DNA of 13,928 nucleotides, taken from positions 1 through 13,928 of the forward strand of contig JBFKAE010000078.1 of assembly GCA_041621755.1 (NCBI GenBank). The letters run 5' to 3'. The notes under the pieces were generated by a model that saw nothing but the letters and a program-made list of their open reading frames with translations, was not told the DNA's origin and ran no database searches. Source of the stretch: Sphingosinicella sp041621755 (GTDB lineage: Bacteria; Pseudomonadota; Alphaproteobacteria; Sphingomonadales; Sphingomonadaceae). A program made the translations under genes and the position numbers. Below, in pieces: positions 1 through 6,753 of the stretch. How positions within the stretch are numbered: the stretch's first letter is position 1; every line of letters begins with the position of its first letter.

Positions 1-398
1 ATAAAAACAATGATTTCAAAAATATGGTCAACAATAAAGACCGGTCGAAGATTCTCGCAAACCGCGGCCCACCTCAAAATAGTGAGTTTATCGACGGGGA
101 ACGTACCTGTTATCATACGCTCTCGAACTGGCCGATGGTGGCCTGCTGCAGTTTGGGGAGCAAAGCAGGCCGATATTGCAACAATATGGATCAAACAATC
201 TGATACTTACATACTCAGATATGCTATCGACAGGCTGTTTTGTATCAATAAACCAAATGAATCAAGGATCTGCCGAATGACGCTTCTTGAATTCACCCGT
301 GACGCATCGACCGCGACGGCATCTGCGGCGGGGTCTTTTTTGACCGATGAGCGTAGATTTTGCCCCCGTATTTACACCCGGCCGCAGGGATAAATGCG
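1..398. other. Leader region without a convincing gene
   Basis: This stretch is visibly more AT-rich at its left end than the genes that follow. The open frames crossing it have no recognisable protein motif, no good ribosome binding site and no family-like composition. It contains one short perfect inverted repeat (ATATTG-CAA-CAATAT, 173-187), about 210 bases upstream of the hydrolase start. The promoter of the hydrolase should lie here, but I could not find a convincing -35/-10 pair. Confidence 0.5.
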
Positions 399-1220
399 GT
401 GAGCCCACAGGTCGATGAGGGAAAATTCAATCTGGACGTTGCCGAGGCGGCGATCCACACCCTTAATGTCGGAGACGGGTCTCTGAATATTGCGTGCTGT
501 GGCACGGGGTTACCCATGATCCTGCTGCATGGTTGGACGCTCGACTGGCGGATATGGATACCGCAAATGCCGCTTGGTCGTGCCTTACGGCTTATCATGC
601 CTGATCGTCGCGGCTTTGGCCGTTCAACTGCACCCCCGGCGCTTGCACGCGAATTTAAAGACATAGAGGCAATCGCCAGTGTTTTCGAACTCGATAGCTT
701 CATTCTCGTCGGCCTGTCGCAGGGGGCAAGTGTTGCGCTCGATTATGCCAGACGTCACCCCGATCGCGTCGCCGCTCTGGCGCTACTTGGCGCGCCGCTC
801 CACAGCGTGTTGCCGATTGACCCTTCTCAGGACATACCACGCGATCACTATGCCCAGTTAATTCGCGACGGCGAACTTGAAGAGATGAAAGCGGAGTGGC
901 AAATGCACCCGCTCGTCCAAACCGCACCAGAGGGCCAGGCGCTGTTGCGTGATATTCTTGCCGATTATGACGGTCGTGATCAGCGCGAGCCGTCCGACGG
1001 CATCGATATCAAGGCACTGGAAATCTCACATCTCGACATGCCATTACTCGCGATGACCGGCACCAGCGACATGCCTTGGCGCAAAATGGTCGCTGGCTAT
1101 CTTGCCGAAGCGACACCCCGCGGCAAATTCCAGCTGATCGAAAATGCCGGGCATTTATGTAACCTCGACAATCCCGAAACCGTCAATCGCGCACTGGCAT
1201 CGCTTATCGCGCGCATATAA
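399..1220 (+). CDS. Alpha/beta hydrolase (putative esterase or lactonase)
   Basis: Soluble alpha/beta-hydrolase-fold enzyme of about 273 residues, the usual size for single-domain esterases, lactonases and C-C hydrolases. An LLHGW oxyanion-hole segment lies at residues 42-46. The nucleophile elbow GLSQG follows with Ser107, then GTSD with candidate acid Asp224, and NAGHL with the catalytic His252 near the C-terminus. The start is taken as GTG at 399 because CAGGGA (385-390) is a well-spaced ribosome binding site. A TTG at 360 would add 13 residues and has no such site. The gene runs towards the TetR gene. In this setting it could hydrolyse the ester or lactone made by the Baeyer-Villiger enzyme, which is inference, because the fold does not fix the substrate. 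Haloperoxidase-like or ring-cleavage-product hydrolase activity is also possible. Confidence 0.85.
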   Translation: MSPQVDEGKFNLDVAEAAIHTLNVGDGSLNIACCGTGLPMILLHGWTLDWRIWIPQMPLGRALRLIMPDRRGFGRSTAPPALAREFKDIEAIASVFELDSFILVGLSQGASVALDYARRHPDRVAALALLGAPLHSVLPIDPSQDIPRDHYAQLIRDGELEEMKAEWQMHPLVQTAPEGQALLRDILADYDGRDQREPSDGIDIKALEISHLDMPLLAMTGTSDMPWRKMVAGYLAEATPRGKFQLIENAGHLCNLDNPETVNRALASLIARI

Positions 1221-1352
1221 TTTTCGAGCTACCAGCAGACCGATCGCATCTTCCAGCATGTCACCCGGCGCAATCGGCCCGCCCGCCGACGTCGGGCAGA
1301 TCGCGCCGGATGAGATCGACCCCGCATTGAGCCATTGTCCTATCTGGCACCC
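1155..1352 (-). other. Short open frame between convergent genes, possible gene remnant
   Basis: Between the hydrolase and the TetR gene the minus strand has an uninterrupted frame of about 65 codons with protein-like composition (for example GAICPTSAGGPIAPGDMLED followed by AIGLLVARKL). It has no start codon before ATG 1257-1259 and no ribosome binding site, and it overlaps the ends of both neighbours. It may be the leftover of a displaced gene or chance in GC-rich DNA. I do not recognise the family. Confidence 0.15.
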
Positions 1353-1981
1353 TCATCAATGAATCGCAGCAAGCTCTCAGCGACAGCATTAATCAGAGCC
1401 TGCGGCTCACATATCTGGACAGGCGACATGACCAAGCGGGGCAGTGCTTCGATTTGACTCAATAATGTTATGGCGCGTCCGCGCACAGACGCATCTTTTC
1501 CAGAGGCCGCGAGCGCAAAGGCCTGATGCCCCTTACCGGCGATCGTCAAAAGGCGCTGGTAAATATCGGCCCAATCCTGAGCCAGGTCAGTCTCTTTGGG
1601 AATCGTCGACAATACCAATAGCACCGATTTACGGTCAGACTCGCAATAGGCCAGAAACCGCGTTACCCAATCCGCCAGTTGCGGAAATGTCGGATGTTTG
1701 ATGGAAGCCAAATCCTTGTACAGCCCAAGAATACCCCGCTCAAACTCCGCGATCAAAGTGTTCAGAACCGCGACCTTCGTCGAAAAATGAAGATAGAAGG
1801 TTTGACGGCTGACACCTGCCGCATCGGCAATCGCGCCGATCCCGGTGTTTGCATAACCCTGGCGAGAGAATAATTTCTGGGCGGCACGCAGGATAGTTTC
1901 CTTTGTCGCCCGCGTGTTCTCCTCACGCTGGGACGAGAAGGTTCCGTAGGCCACACGTTCTGTCGATGTCTTTCTTGCCAT
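1340..1981 (-). CDS. TetR/AcrR-family transcriptional regulator
   Basis: One-component repressor-type regulator of 213 residues, normal for the family. The N-terminal DNA-binding domain spans about residues 25-70 and contains the family helix-turn-helix signature (TGIGAIADAAGVSRQTFYLHF, about 47-67). The rest is a divergent, mostly helical ligand-binding domain. The start is the ATG at 1981, and no strong ribosome binding site precedes it. The gene is divergent from the Baeyer-Villiger monooxygenase, with about 106 bases between the starts. That spacer holds a perfect TTTACA-TGG-TGTAAA inverted repeat, so local control of the monooxygenase, and of the regulator itself, is the natural inference. 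The ligand is unknown; a ketone, alcohol or CoA ester from the pathway would be typical. Confidence 0.92.
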   Translation of the reverse strand: MARKTSTERVAYGTFSSQREENTRATKETILRAAQKLFSRQGYANTGIGAIADAAGVSRQTFYLHFSTKVAVLNTLIAEFERGILGLYKDLASIKHPTFPQLADWVTRFLAYCESDRKSVLLVLSTIPKETDLAQDWADIYQRLLTIAGKGHQAFALAASGKDASVRGRAITLLSQIEALPRLVMSPVQICEPQALINAVAESLLRFIDEGAR

Positions 1982-2017
1982 ACCAACTCATCGCCCCGCC
2001 AGAACGGGATGTCCAGC

Positions 2018-2046
2018 TTGACCTTGCGATAAATTCAATTTACATG
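2018..2046 (+). promoter_or_regulatory. Candidate sigma-70-like promoter for the monooxygenase
   Basis: TTGACC (2018-2023) is followed, 17 bases later, by TACATG (2041-2046). The -35 box is close to consensus and the -10 box is weak. The -10 box lies inside the inverted repeat at 2039-2053, so a repressor bound there would block polymerase. Assigned from sequence only. Confidence 0.35.
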
Positions 2047-2053
2047 GTGTAAA
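2039..2053. promoter_or_regulatory. Probable TetR operator (perfect inverted repeat)
   Basis: TTTACATGGTGTAAA is a perfect repeat with two 6-base arms (TTTACA / TGTAAA) around a 3-base centre. It lies in the spacer between the divergent TetR and monooxygenase genes, 34 bases before the monooxygenase ATG. Size and placement fit a TetR-family operator. Binding by this regulator is inferred. Confidence 0.55.
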
Positions 2054-2087
2054 GTTAAAAATCAAGATCGCCTTGGAGACGGATGAC

Positions 2088-3794
2088 ATGAGCAGCAACA
2101 CGACCGAGCAGACTTTTGACGTAGTTGTTGTCGGCGCAGGGCATTCGGGCCTTTATCTGATCCACAAATTGCGCAGCATGGGGTTCTCGGTCGTTGCTCT
2201 TGAAGCTGAGGATGCAATTGGCGGCACATGGTATCGCAATCGCTATCCGGGATTGCGCTGTGACGTTGAAAGTGTGCTTTACAGCTATAGCTTCGACGAA
2301 GACCTGGATCGCGAATGGGAGTGGAGCGAACGCTTCCCGACACAACCCGAAATTCTCGACTATCTCAACCACGTCGCGGACCGCTTTGATTTGCATCGTG
2401 ATATCCGCCTCAATGCCAAGGTCCGCTCGTCCGTCTGGGATGAAGCAGCTTCACAATGGACAGTGGAAACCTTGGACGGCGCCCGCTTCACTGGTCGTTT
2501 TTGTATTATGGCAACCGGCATCCTTTCTGTCCCTTCAATGCCGGACAAGCAGTTGCTTGGCGATTTCCAGGGTGAATGGTACCACACGGCCGATTGGCCA
2601 AAGGCACCTGTCGACTTCAGTGGCAAGCGGGTCGGCGTTATTGGCACCGGGTCTTCAGGCGTTCAGGCGATTCCACCAATCGCAGAGCAGGCCGAACATC
2701 TTACGGTCCTGCAACGAACACCGGCTTTTGCTATCCCTGCCCACAATTATCCGCTTGATGAACCTTATCATGTCTGGTGGCGTGCCAACTTTCGTGAACT
2801 GCGCGAAAAGAACCGCTGGGCGAAAATTGTTGGTTTCGGCGACTTGCGGATGGATGATGCAGAACGCGTCCCGCCTGTCGCAAGCGCGCTTGACGCAACC
2901 CCCGAAGAACGCAATGCACGCTACCAGACTTTCTGGAATCAGGGTGGCGGACAAATTACGATTGCCTATCCAGATCTGGTCCTCAATCTGGAATCCAACC
3001 GCACCCTCGCCGATTTTACCTACGCAAAGATCGACGAAATTGTTGAAGATCCGGAAACGGCTGAGCTGCTAAAACCCACCGGATTCCCTTTGGGCACCAA
3101 GCGCCCCTGCCTCGAGATCGGCTATTATGAAGCCTTCAATCGCACCAATGTATCGTTGATTGATGTCTGCAAGGACCCAATTGTACGCACCACCGCCACT
3201 GGCGTGGAATTGGAGTCCGGTCGAACGCTGGATCTTGATGTTCTTGTCTTTGCCACTGGCTATGACGCCGTCACAGGCGCGCTTGTTCGTATGGATATTC
3301 GGGGCCGCAATGGCCAAACGCTTGCACAAAAATGGGCCGACGGCCCGGCCGCCTATCTGGGGCTCGCGACCGCAGGCTTCCCGAATTTCTTCATGATGCT
3401 TGGACCGACGAGCCCATCGGCTTTCACCAACTGCCTGACCGCCATCGAACAGCATGGCGAATGGGTGGCCGACCTGCTTGATCATATGCGCACGCAAGGC
3501 ATCAAAGAGGTCGAATCAACGACCGAGGCAGATGAGGCATGGTCACAACATGCAGCGGACCTTGTTTCCATGACATTGTTTCCGCTCGCCAAATCCTGGT
3601 ACATGGGCGACAATATTCCCGGAAAACCGCGCCGCATGCTCGCCTATGTCGGAGGATTGCCCGCGTATCGCGAAAAATGCGACCAGATTGCCGCGAACGG
3701 CTATGAAGGCTTTCTCCTCGACCATAAGCCGGGCAGCGCCCTGCCCGCGACATCCATGACAGGCAATACGCTTGAAGCGAATTGCACTGACTGA
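2088..3794 (+). CDS. Type I Baeyer-Villiger monooxygenase (CHMO-like)
   Basis: FAD- and NADPH-dependent enzyme that inserts oxygen next to a ketone carbonyl, giving an ester or lactone. The 568 residues are usual for the family. Visible motifs are the FAD Rossmann motif GAGHSG (16-21), GGTW and YPG with Asp59 (45-59), the type I BVMO fingerprint FQGEWYHTADWP (160-171, a full match to FxGxxxHTxxWP), and the NADPH Rossmann motif GTGSSG (186-191). Arg339 in TKRP fits the catalytic arginine of cyclohexanone monooxygenase, and NIPGKPRR with GGLPAYR (from 509) is the characteristic C-terminal block. The ATG at 2088 is chosen because GGAGAC (2075-2080) is an ideally spaced ribosome binding site; the TTG at 2073 is less likely. 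It is divergent from the TetR gene and convergent with the acyl-CoA ligase. Cyclic, aromatic and steroid ketones are all possible substrates. Confidence 0.95.
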   Translation: MSSNTTEQTFDVVVVGAGHSGLYLIHKLRSMGFSVVALEAEDAIGGTWYRNRYPGLRCDVESVLYSYSFDEDLDREWEWSERFPTQPEILDYLNHVADRFDLHRDIRLNAKVRSSVWDEAASQWTVETLDGARFTGRFCIMATGILSVPSMPDKQLLGDFQGEWYHTADWPKAPVDFSGKRVGVIGTGSSGVQAIPPIAEQAEHLTVLQRTPAFAIPAHNYPLDEPYHVWWRANFRELREKNRWAKIVGFGDLRMDDAERVPPVASALDATPEERNARYQTFWNQGGGQITIAYPDLVLNLESNRTLADFTYAKIDEIVEDPETAELLKPTGFPLGTKRPCLEIGYYEAFNRTNVSLIDVCKDPIVRTTATGVELESGRTLDLDVLVFATGYDAVTGALVRMDIRGRNGQTLAQKWADGPAAYLGLATAGFPNFFMMLGPTSPSAFTNCLTAIEQHGEWVADLLDHMRTQGIKEVESTTEADEAWSQHAADLVSMTLFPLAKSWYMGDNIPGKPRRMLAYVGGLPAYREKCDQIAANGYEGFLLDHKPGSALPATSMTGNTLEANCTD

Positions 3795-3820
3795 CACGTG
3801 CGTAAAGCGGGTTTAGCCGA

Positions 3821-3846
3821 TTTCAGTTCGCTTCGGCGAACTGAGA
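3821..3846. terminator. UUCG-loop hairpin between convergent genes
   Basis: CAGTTCGC (3824-3831) and GCGAACTG (3836-3843) form a perfect 8-bp stem around a TTCG tetraloop. Flanking bases extend it to 11 pairs with one wobble. It lies 26 bases after the monooxygenase stop and covers the last codons and stop of the acyl-CoA ligase on the other strand. No T-run follows on either strand, so it may act as an mRNA 3' end stabiliser or a factor-assisted terminator rather than a classic intrinsic terminator. Confidence 0.55.
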
Positions 3847-5391
3847 TCGCAACTCGCGCTTGAGGATCTTGCCACTGGCGTTGCGCGGAAGATCATTCTG
3901 GAAATAAATGCGTTTGGGGCGTTTGAACCCGGACAACTTCTCCTCGCAGTACGCCATAAGCTCTTCCGTCGAACAGTCATGATCTTTGCGCAGCACCACG
4001 ATTGCTGTCACCGCTTCGATCCAGCGACTATCGGGCAGGCCGATAACGGCAACTTCGGATACCGCCGGATGCAGATAGATAGTCTCTTCCACTTCGCGCG
4101 AGGAAACATTCTCGCCGCCTGACTTGATCATATCCTTCTTGCGATCAACGACCGTTATATAGCCTTCCTCGTCACGCCAGCCGAGATCGCCACTGTGAAA
4201 CCAGCCGCCCGCAAAGGCTTCCGCAGTGCGTTCGGGGTCGTTCCAATAACCGCTCAGCAACTGGGGAGAGCGATGCACGATCTCACCAATTTCATGCGCT
4301 TCAACGTCCCGCATCTCATCGTCGACAATGCGCGTTTCGACATGTTGGGTCGGTCGCCCTGCAGATCCTAAACGAGTCTCGTGCTCTTCGGGGAACAGCA
4401 CCGTTGCAACCGGCGCAATTTCCGTCTGGCCATATAGATTCCAGAGGCGCAATTTGGGGAAATTCTCGCGCAGCTCGCGCAGCACTTCGACCGGCATGAT
4501 CGATGCGCCATAATAGCCTTTCACCAGCGCCCCAAGATCGTGCTTGGGCAGCTCGGGCGAACGCAGGATTGAAATCCACACCGTTGGCGGCGCGAAAAAG
4601 GAATTGGCGCCATGCTCTGCCAAAAGGCGGATGATGTTGTCGCCTGTCGGGTTGCCGGTAATGATGTTACGGGCACCGACCTGTAGCGCTGGCCCGATCA
4701 TGCAATCGAGCTGGGCACAGTGGAACAGTGGCAGAGCGTGAACCGCCACCGTATCGGGCGTCCATTCGCAATCGATGATGCAGCTTTGATATTCCCAAAG
4801 CACGGCATTGTGCGAAAGCATCGCGCCCTTGGGGCGGGATTCCGTGCCGCTTGTGTAAATGATCTGAAAGATATCCTCGCCACCGCGTACCGCGGGGGGT
4901 GGTGCATCCTTGGCGAACAGATCCTCCCATGACGGCACTTGCCCGGGCAGATCTCCAGCTTCGTTTGGGATACCGTAAACCTGTTCGACGCACGGCTGTC
5001 GCGCTTCGTTGGCGACGTCGATCGTGCTCGTATCGACGAAGAGCATCCGTGCGCCGCAATGGTCGAGAATATAGGCGACGTCGCCCGCATTGAGCATGAA
5101 ATTGATTGGCACCAGAATCGCATCGGCGCGTGCCACGGCAAAACGCAGCGCCATGAAAGCATGGCTGTTGCGGGCGATCATCGCAACCCGGTCTCCGGCC
5201 ATTATGCCAGCCGCGCGCAGACCCCCGGCGAGGCGGTCCACAACATCCACAAACTCTGCATAAGTCCATTTCACATCGCCGCAGATAATCGCCTCGCGAC
5301 CGCGATGACGCTTTGCAGAACGCGCCAGCATCGCCGAAAGCGACTGATTGCGCGCAATAGCGATGACTTCGGACCCGCCAAGTTCTTGCAT
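3823..5391 (-). CDS. AMP-dependent acyl-CoA synthetase/ligase
   Basis: Class I adenylate-forming enzyme of 522 residues that activates a carboxylic acid with ATP and joins it to CoA. The adenylation signature YTSGTESRPKG lies at 179-189, YGQTE at 320-324, and the ATP-ribose-binding Asp402 in HSGDLGW. The hinge block DRKKDMIKSGGENV is at 416-429, and the C-terminal catalytic lysine is Lys508 in NASGK. All key residues are present. AGGGGAG just upstream of ATG 5391 is a strong ribosome binding site. A truncated flavin monooxygenase ends 29 bases upstream on the same strand, so the ligase was the last gene of that operon. The operon promoter may have been lost with the deletion at the IS, so expression may now depend on other promoters. 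Fatty, aromatic or steroid-side-chain acids are all possible substrates. Confidence 0.93.
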   Translation of the reverse strand: MQELGGSEVIAIARNQSLSAMLARSAKRHRGREAIICGDVKWTYAEFVDVVDRLAGGLRAAGIMAGDRVAMIARNSHAFMALRFAVARADAILVPINFMLNAGDVAYILDHCGARMLFVDTSTIDVANEARQPCVEQVYGIPNEAGDLPGQVPSWEDLFAKDAPPPAVRGGEDIFQIIYTSGTESRPKGAMLSHNAVLWEYQSCIIDCEWTPDTVAVHALPLFHCAQLDCMIGPALQVGARNIITGNPTGDNIIRLLAEHGANSFFAPPTVWISILRSPELPKHDLGALVKGYYGASIMPVEVLRELRENFPKLRLWNLYGQTEIAPVATVLFPEEHETRLGSAGRPTQHVETRIVDDEMRDVEAHEIGEIVHRSPQLLSGYWNDPERTAEAFAGGWFHSGDLGWRDEEGYITVVDRKKDMIKSGGENVSSREVEETIYLHPAVSEVAVIGLPDSRWIEAVTAIVVLRKDHDCSTEELMAYCEEKLSGFKRPKRIYFQNDLPRNASGKILKRELRSQFAEAN

Positions 5392-5420
5392 AGCTTTTCT
5401 CCCCTGATTTGTTCTTCTGA

Positions 5421-5709
5421 TCAGAAGAAGGCCGGTATGCGTCCCTCCAGACCCAGTCCGAGCAGCACACGACCGCAGGTTTCTTCTGCATAATTGACAT
5501 CGCCGGTGCTGTGATTTCCCAGCATCAGCATGTCGCGGTTGATGCGATCAAGCTCCTGACCTTCAAAGTGGATCGAACCACCCGCCTGCCGCACGATATC
5601 GCAAACGACATCTGCCGCCCAATCGACCGCCGTGGCCGAAAGAAGTGTCAGGTCGGCGCGGTCCTCCATCGAAAATCCATTCCTGATACCGCGAACTGTA
5701 CCTTCCACA
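5421..5709 (-). pseudogene. C-terminal remnant of an acyl-CoA-dehydrogenase-fold (group D) flavin monooxygenase
   Basis: About 95 C-terminal residues of a protein normally near 390-400. RADLTLLSATAVDWAADVV, then AGG, then a segment with LDRINRD and GNH follow the C-terminal helices of the acyl-CoA dehydrogenase fold, in the version used by HpaB/HsaA/C2-type monooxygenase oxygenase subunits (RAD...GGxxxxxxxxLxRxxRDxxxxxxH). The remnant ends with a GRVLLGLGL tail and its own stop. The N-terminal three quarters, including most flavin and substrate contacts, are missing. The frame runs open into the left end of the IS6 element and could use an ATG inside the element (5771), giving a chimeric protein that should not be catalytic. 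A plain acyl-CoA dehydrogenase is the alternative, but the adjacent flavin reductase fragment favours the monooxygenase reading. Confidence 0.75.
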
Positions 5710-6527
5710 GGTGCTGTCAGTCTAACGCTAACTTGTCTCTGATTGCGGTCACGAATCGGATAGAGAGGCAAGAATGAAGCCCATTTCCTTCAAACGTCAT
5801 CGCTTCCCACCGGATGTCATCCGGCATGCGGTCTGGCTCTATTTTCGGTTCACGCTCAGTCTGCGGGACGTCGAAGAAATGCTCGCCGAACGTGGGATCG
5901 ACGTTACCTATGAGACCGTCCGATGCTGGGCCAACAAGTTCGGTCCAGCCATCGCCGCCAACATTCGTCGCAAACGCAAACGGGCCGACAGCGTATGGCA
6001 CCTGGACGAGATGATCGTACGCATCGGCGGTAAACGGATGTACATGTGGCGTGCCGTCGACAAGGAAGGCGAGGTTCTTGATGTTCTGGTCCAGAAACGG
6101 CGAAACAAGGCGGCGGCACTGAAATTGCTGAGGAAACTGCTCAAGAATCAAGGTTACGTGCCAGAGGCAATCGTGACCGATGGTCTTGCATCATACAAGG
6201 CGGCGATGAAGGAACTCGGCTGTCAGGCCCGCCACGCGCCGGGCCGGTTGCGGGAAAATAATCGCGCAGAAAATTCACACCTTCCGGTCCGGCGACGAGA
6301 GCGAAAGTTGCAGCGGTTTAAATCCCAGGGCCAAGCCCAGAGGTTCGTTTCCACCCACTCAACAATCTACACTACGTTCAATATCCAGCGTCACCTCATC
6401 TCCAGAAACACCATGCGACTTTTCAGAGACCGCGCATTTGCGGAGTGGAATGCTGTGTCCGCCGCGATGGCATAAAGTTTCAAGTTCGGGCTTTCGCTCG
6501 ACTAGACAAAGTTGCCCTGACAAAGCC
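5710..6527 (+). mobile_element. IS6-family insertion sequence
   Basis: About 818 bp with one transposase gene, the normal size for the family. The outer ends are imperfect inverted repeats: GGTGCTGTCAG at the left (5710-5720) against GGCTTTGTCAG on the opposite strand at the right (ending 6527), 8 of 11 matching. Inner blocks AACTTGTCT and AACTTTGTCT are at slightly different distances. The flanking octamers (CTTCCACA at left, CGCCCGAC at right) do not match, so there is no target-site duplication. That is expected when an IS6 element has mediated an adjacent deletion or a cointegrate recombination. Exact borders are uncertain by a few bases. Confidence 0.8.
5774..6475 (+). CDS. IS6-family DDE transposase
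   Basis: 233 residues, full length for IS6/IS26-type transposases. An N-terminal helix-turn-helix region (SLRDVEEMLAERGIDVTYET, about 29-48) is followed by the catalytic triad Asp78 (WHLDEM), Asp136 (VTDGLASY) and Glu166 in the family hallmark NNRAENSH...RRRER. The usual HQP after that motif is HLP here, a mild variation. The frame is intact and GAGAGG precedes the ATG at 5774, so the protein may be active. It catalyses replicative transposition and, in this family, adjacent deletions and cointegrates, which fits the truncated genes on both sides. Confidence 0.95.
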   Translation: MKPISFKRHRFPPDVIRHAVWLYFRFTLSLRDVEEMLAERGIDVTYETVRCWANKFGPAIAANIRRKRKRADSVWHLDEMIVRIGGKRMYMWRAVDKEGEVLDVLVQKRRNKAAALKLLRKLLKNQGYVPEAIVTDGLASYKAAMKELGCQARHAPGRLRENNRAENSHLPVRRRERKLQRFKSQGQAQRFVSTHSTIYTTFNIQRHLISRNTMRLFRDRAFAEWNAVSAAMA

Positions 6528-6609
6528 CGCCCGACTCAGCGGAGGTGATGACGCACGCTCCGGTAGGGCAGTGCCCAAGCACTTGTCTGAAAATTGCAGG
6601 ATCAATCAT
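6528..6609 (-). pseudogene. N-terminal remnant of a flavin reductase
   Basis: From ATG 6609 the minus strand encodes about 27 residues that begin MIDPAIFRQ and continue VLGHCPTGACVITS. This matches the start of the flavin reductase-like domain of two-component monooxygenases (HpaC/HsaB/NtaB type, typically FRxxLGHFxTGVxVVT). The frame runs straight into the right end of the IS6 element, where the gene is cut. The rest of the usual 160-180 residues is absent from the window. Because this reductase fragment and the oxygenase C-terminal fragment lie on the same strand on either side of the element, they probably come from one reductase-oxygenase operon. No strong ribosome binding site is visible. 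The call rests on a short segment but the motif is distinctive. Confidence 0.6.
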
Positions 6610-6629
6610 ACATAGCCCACAGCCATAGT

Positions 6630-6752
6630 TTAAATGTACGTTAGAAATTTCATACACTGAGCGCGGACTTTAGGACGAGCCGAGCTGCCAACATCTGCAA
6701 AACGTAATCTGAGTGCCTTCTTATCAGTCTTACCTGTGAAATGTTGCCAACT
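6630..6752 (-). pseudogene. C-terminal tail of a second acyl-CoA ligase
   Basis: In the gap after the SnoaL gene the minus strand reads FTGKTDKKALRLRFAD and ends at TAA 6630-6632. TGKxDKKALR is the characteristic C-terminal stretch of fatty-acid-type AMP-dependent acyl-CoA synthetases, where the Lys after Gly is the catalytic lysine of adenylation. Only about 35-40 residues remain and the frame enters the end of the SnoaL gene, so the body of the ligase has been lost. The tail stops 20 bases before the flavin reductase start, an operon-like spacing. The match is short, so chance similarity cannot be excluded. Confidence 0.4.
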
Positions 6753-6753
6753 C

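Noticed and set aside
10..393. Plus-strand open frame of 127 codons at the left edge
   Set aside because: No recognisable motif, no ribosome binding site, odd composition, and it overlaps the likely leader of the hydrolase gene.
360..398. TTG 360 as the start of the alpha/beta hydrolase
   Set aside because: The extra 13 residues have no supporting ribosome binding site, while GTG 399 has CAGGGA at good spacing.
1286..1295. CCGACGTCGG palindrome between hydrolase and TetR genes as a terminator or operator
   Set aside because: A 10-base self-complementary GC-rich word without loop, T-run or promoter context is not strong enough to call.
4667..5500. Minus-strand open frame in another frame of the acyl-CoA ligase
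   Set aside because: Arg/Cys-rich shadow translation; the ligase frame carries all adenylation motifs.
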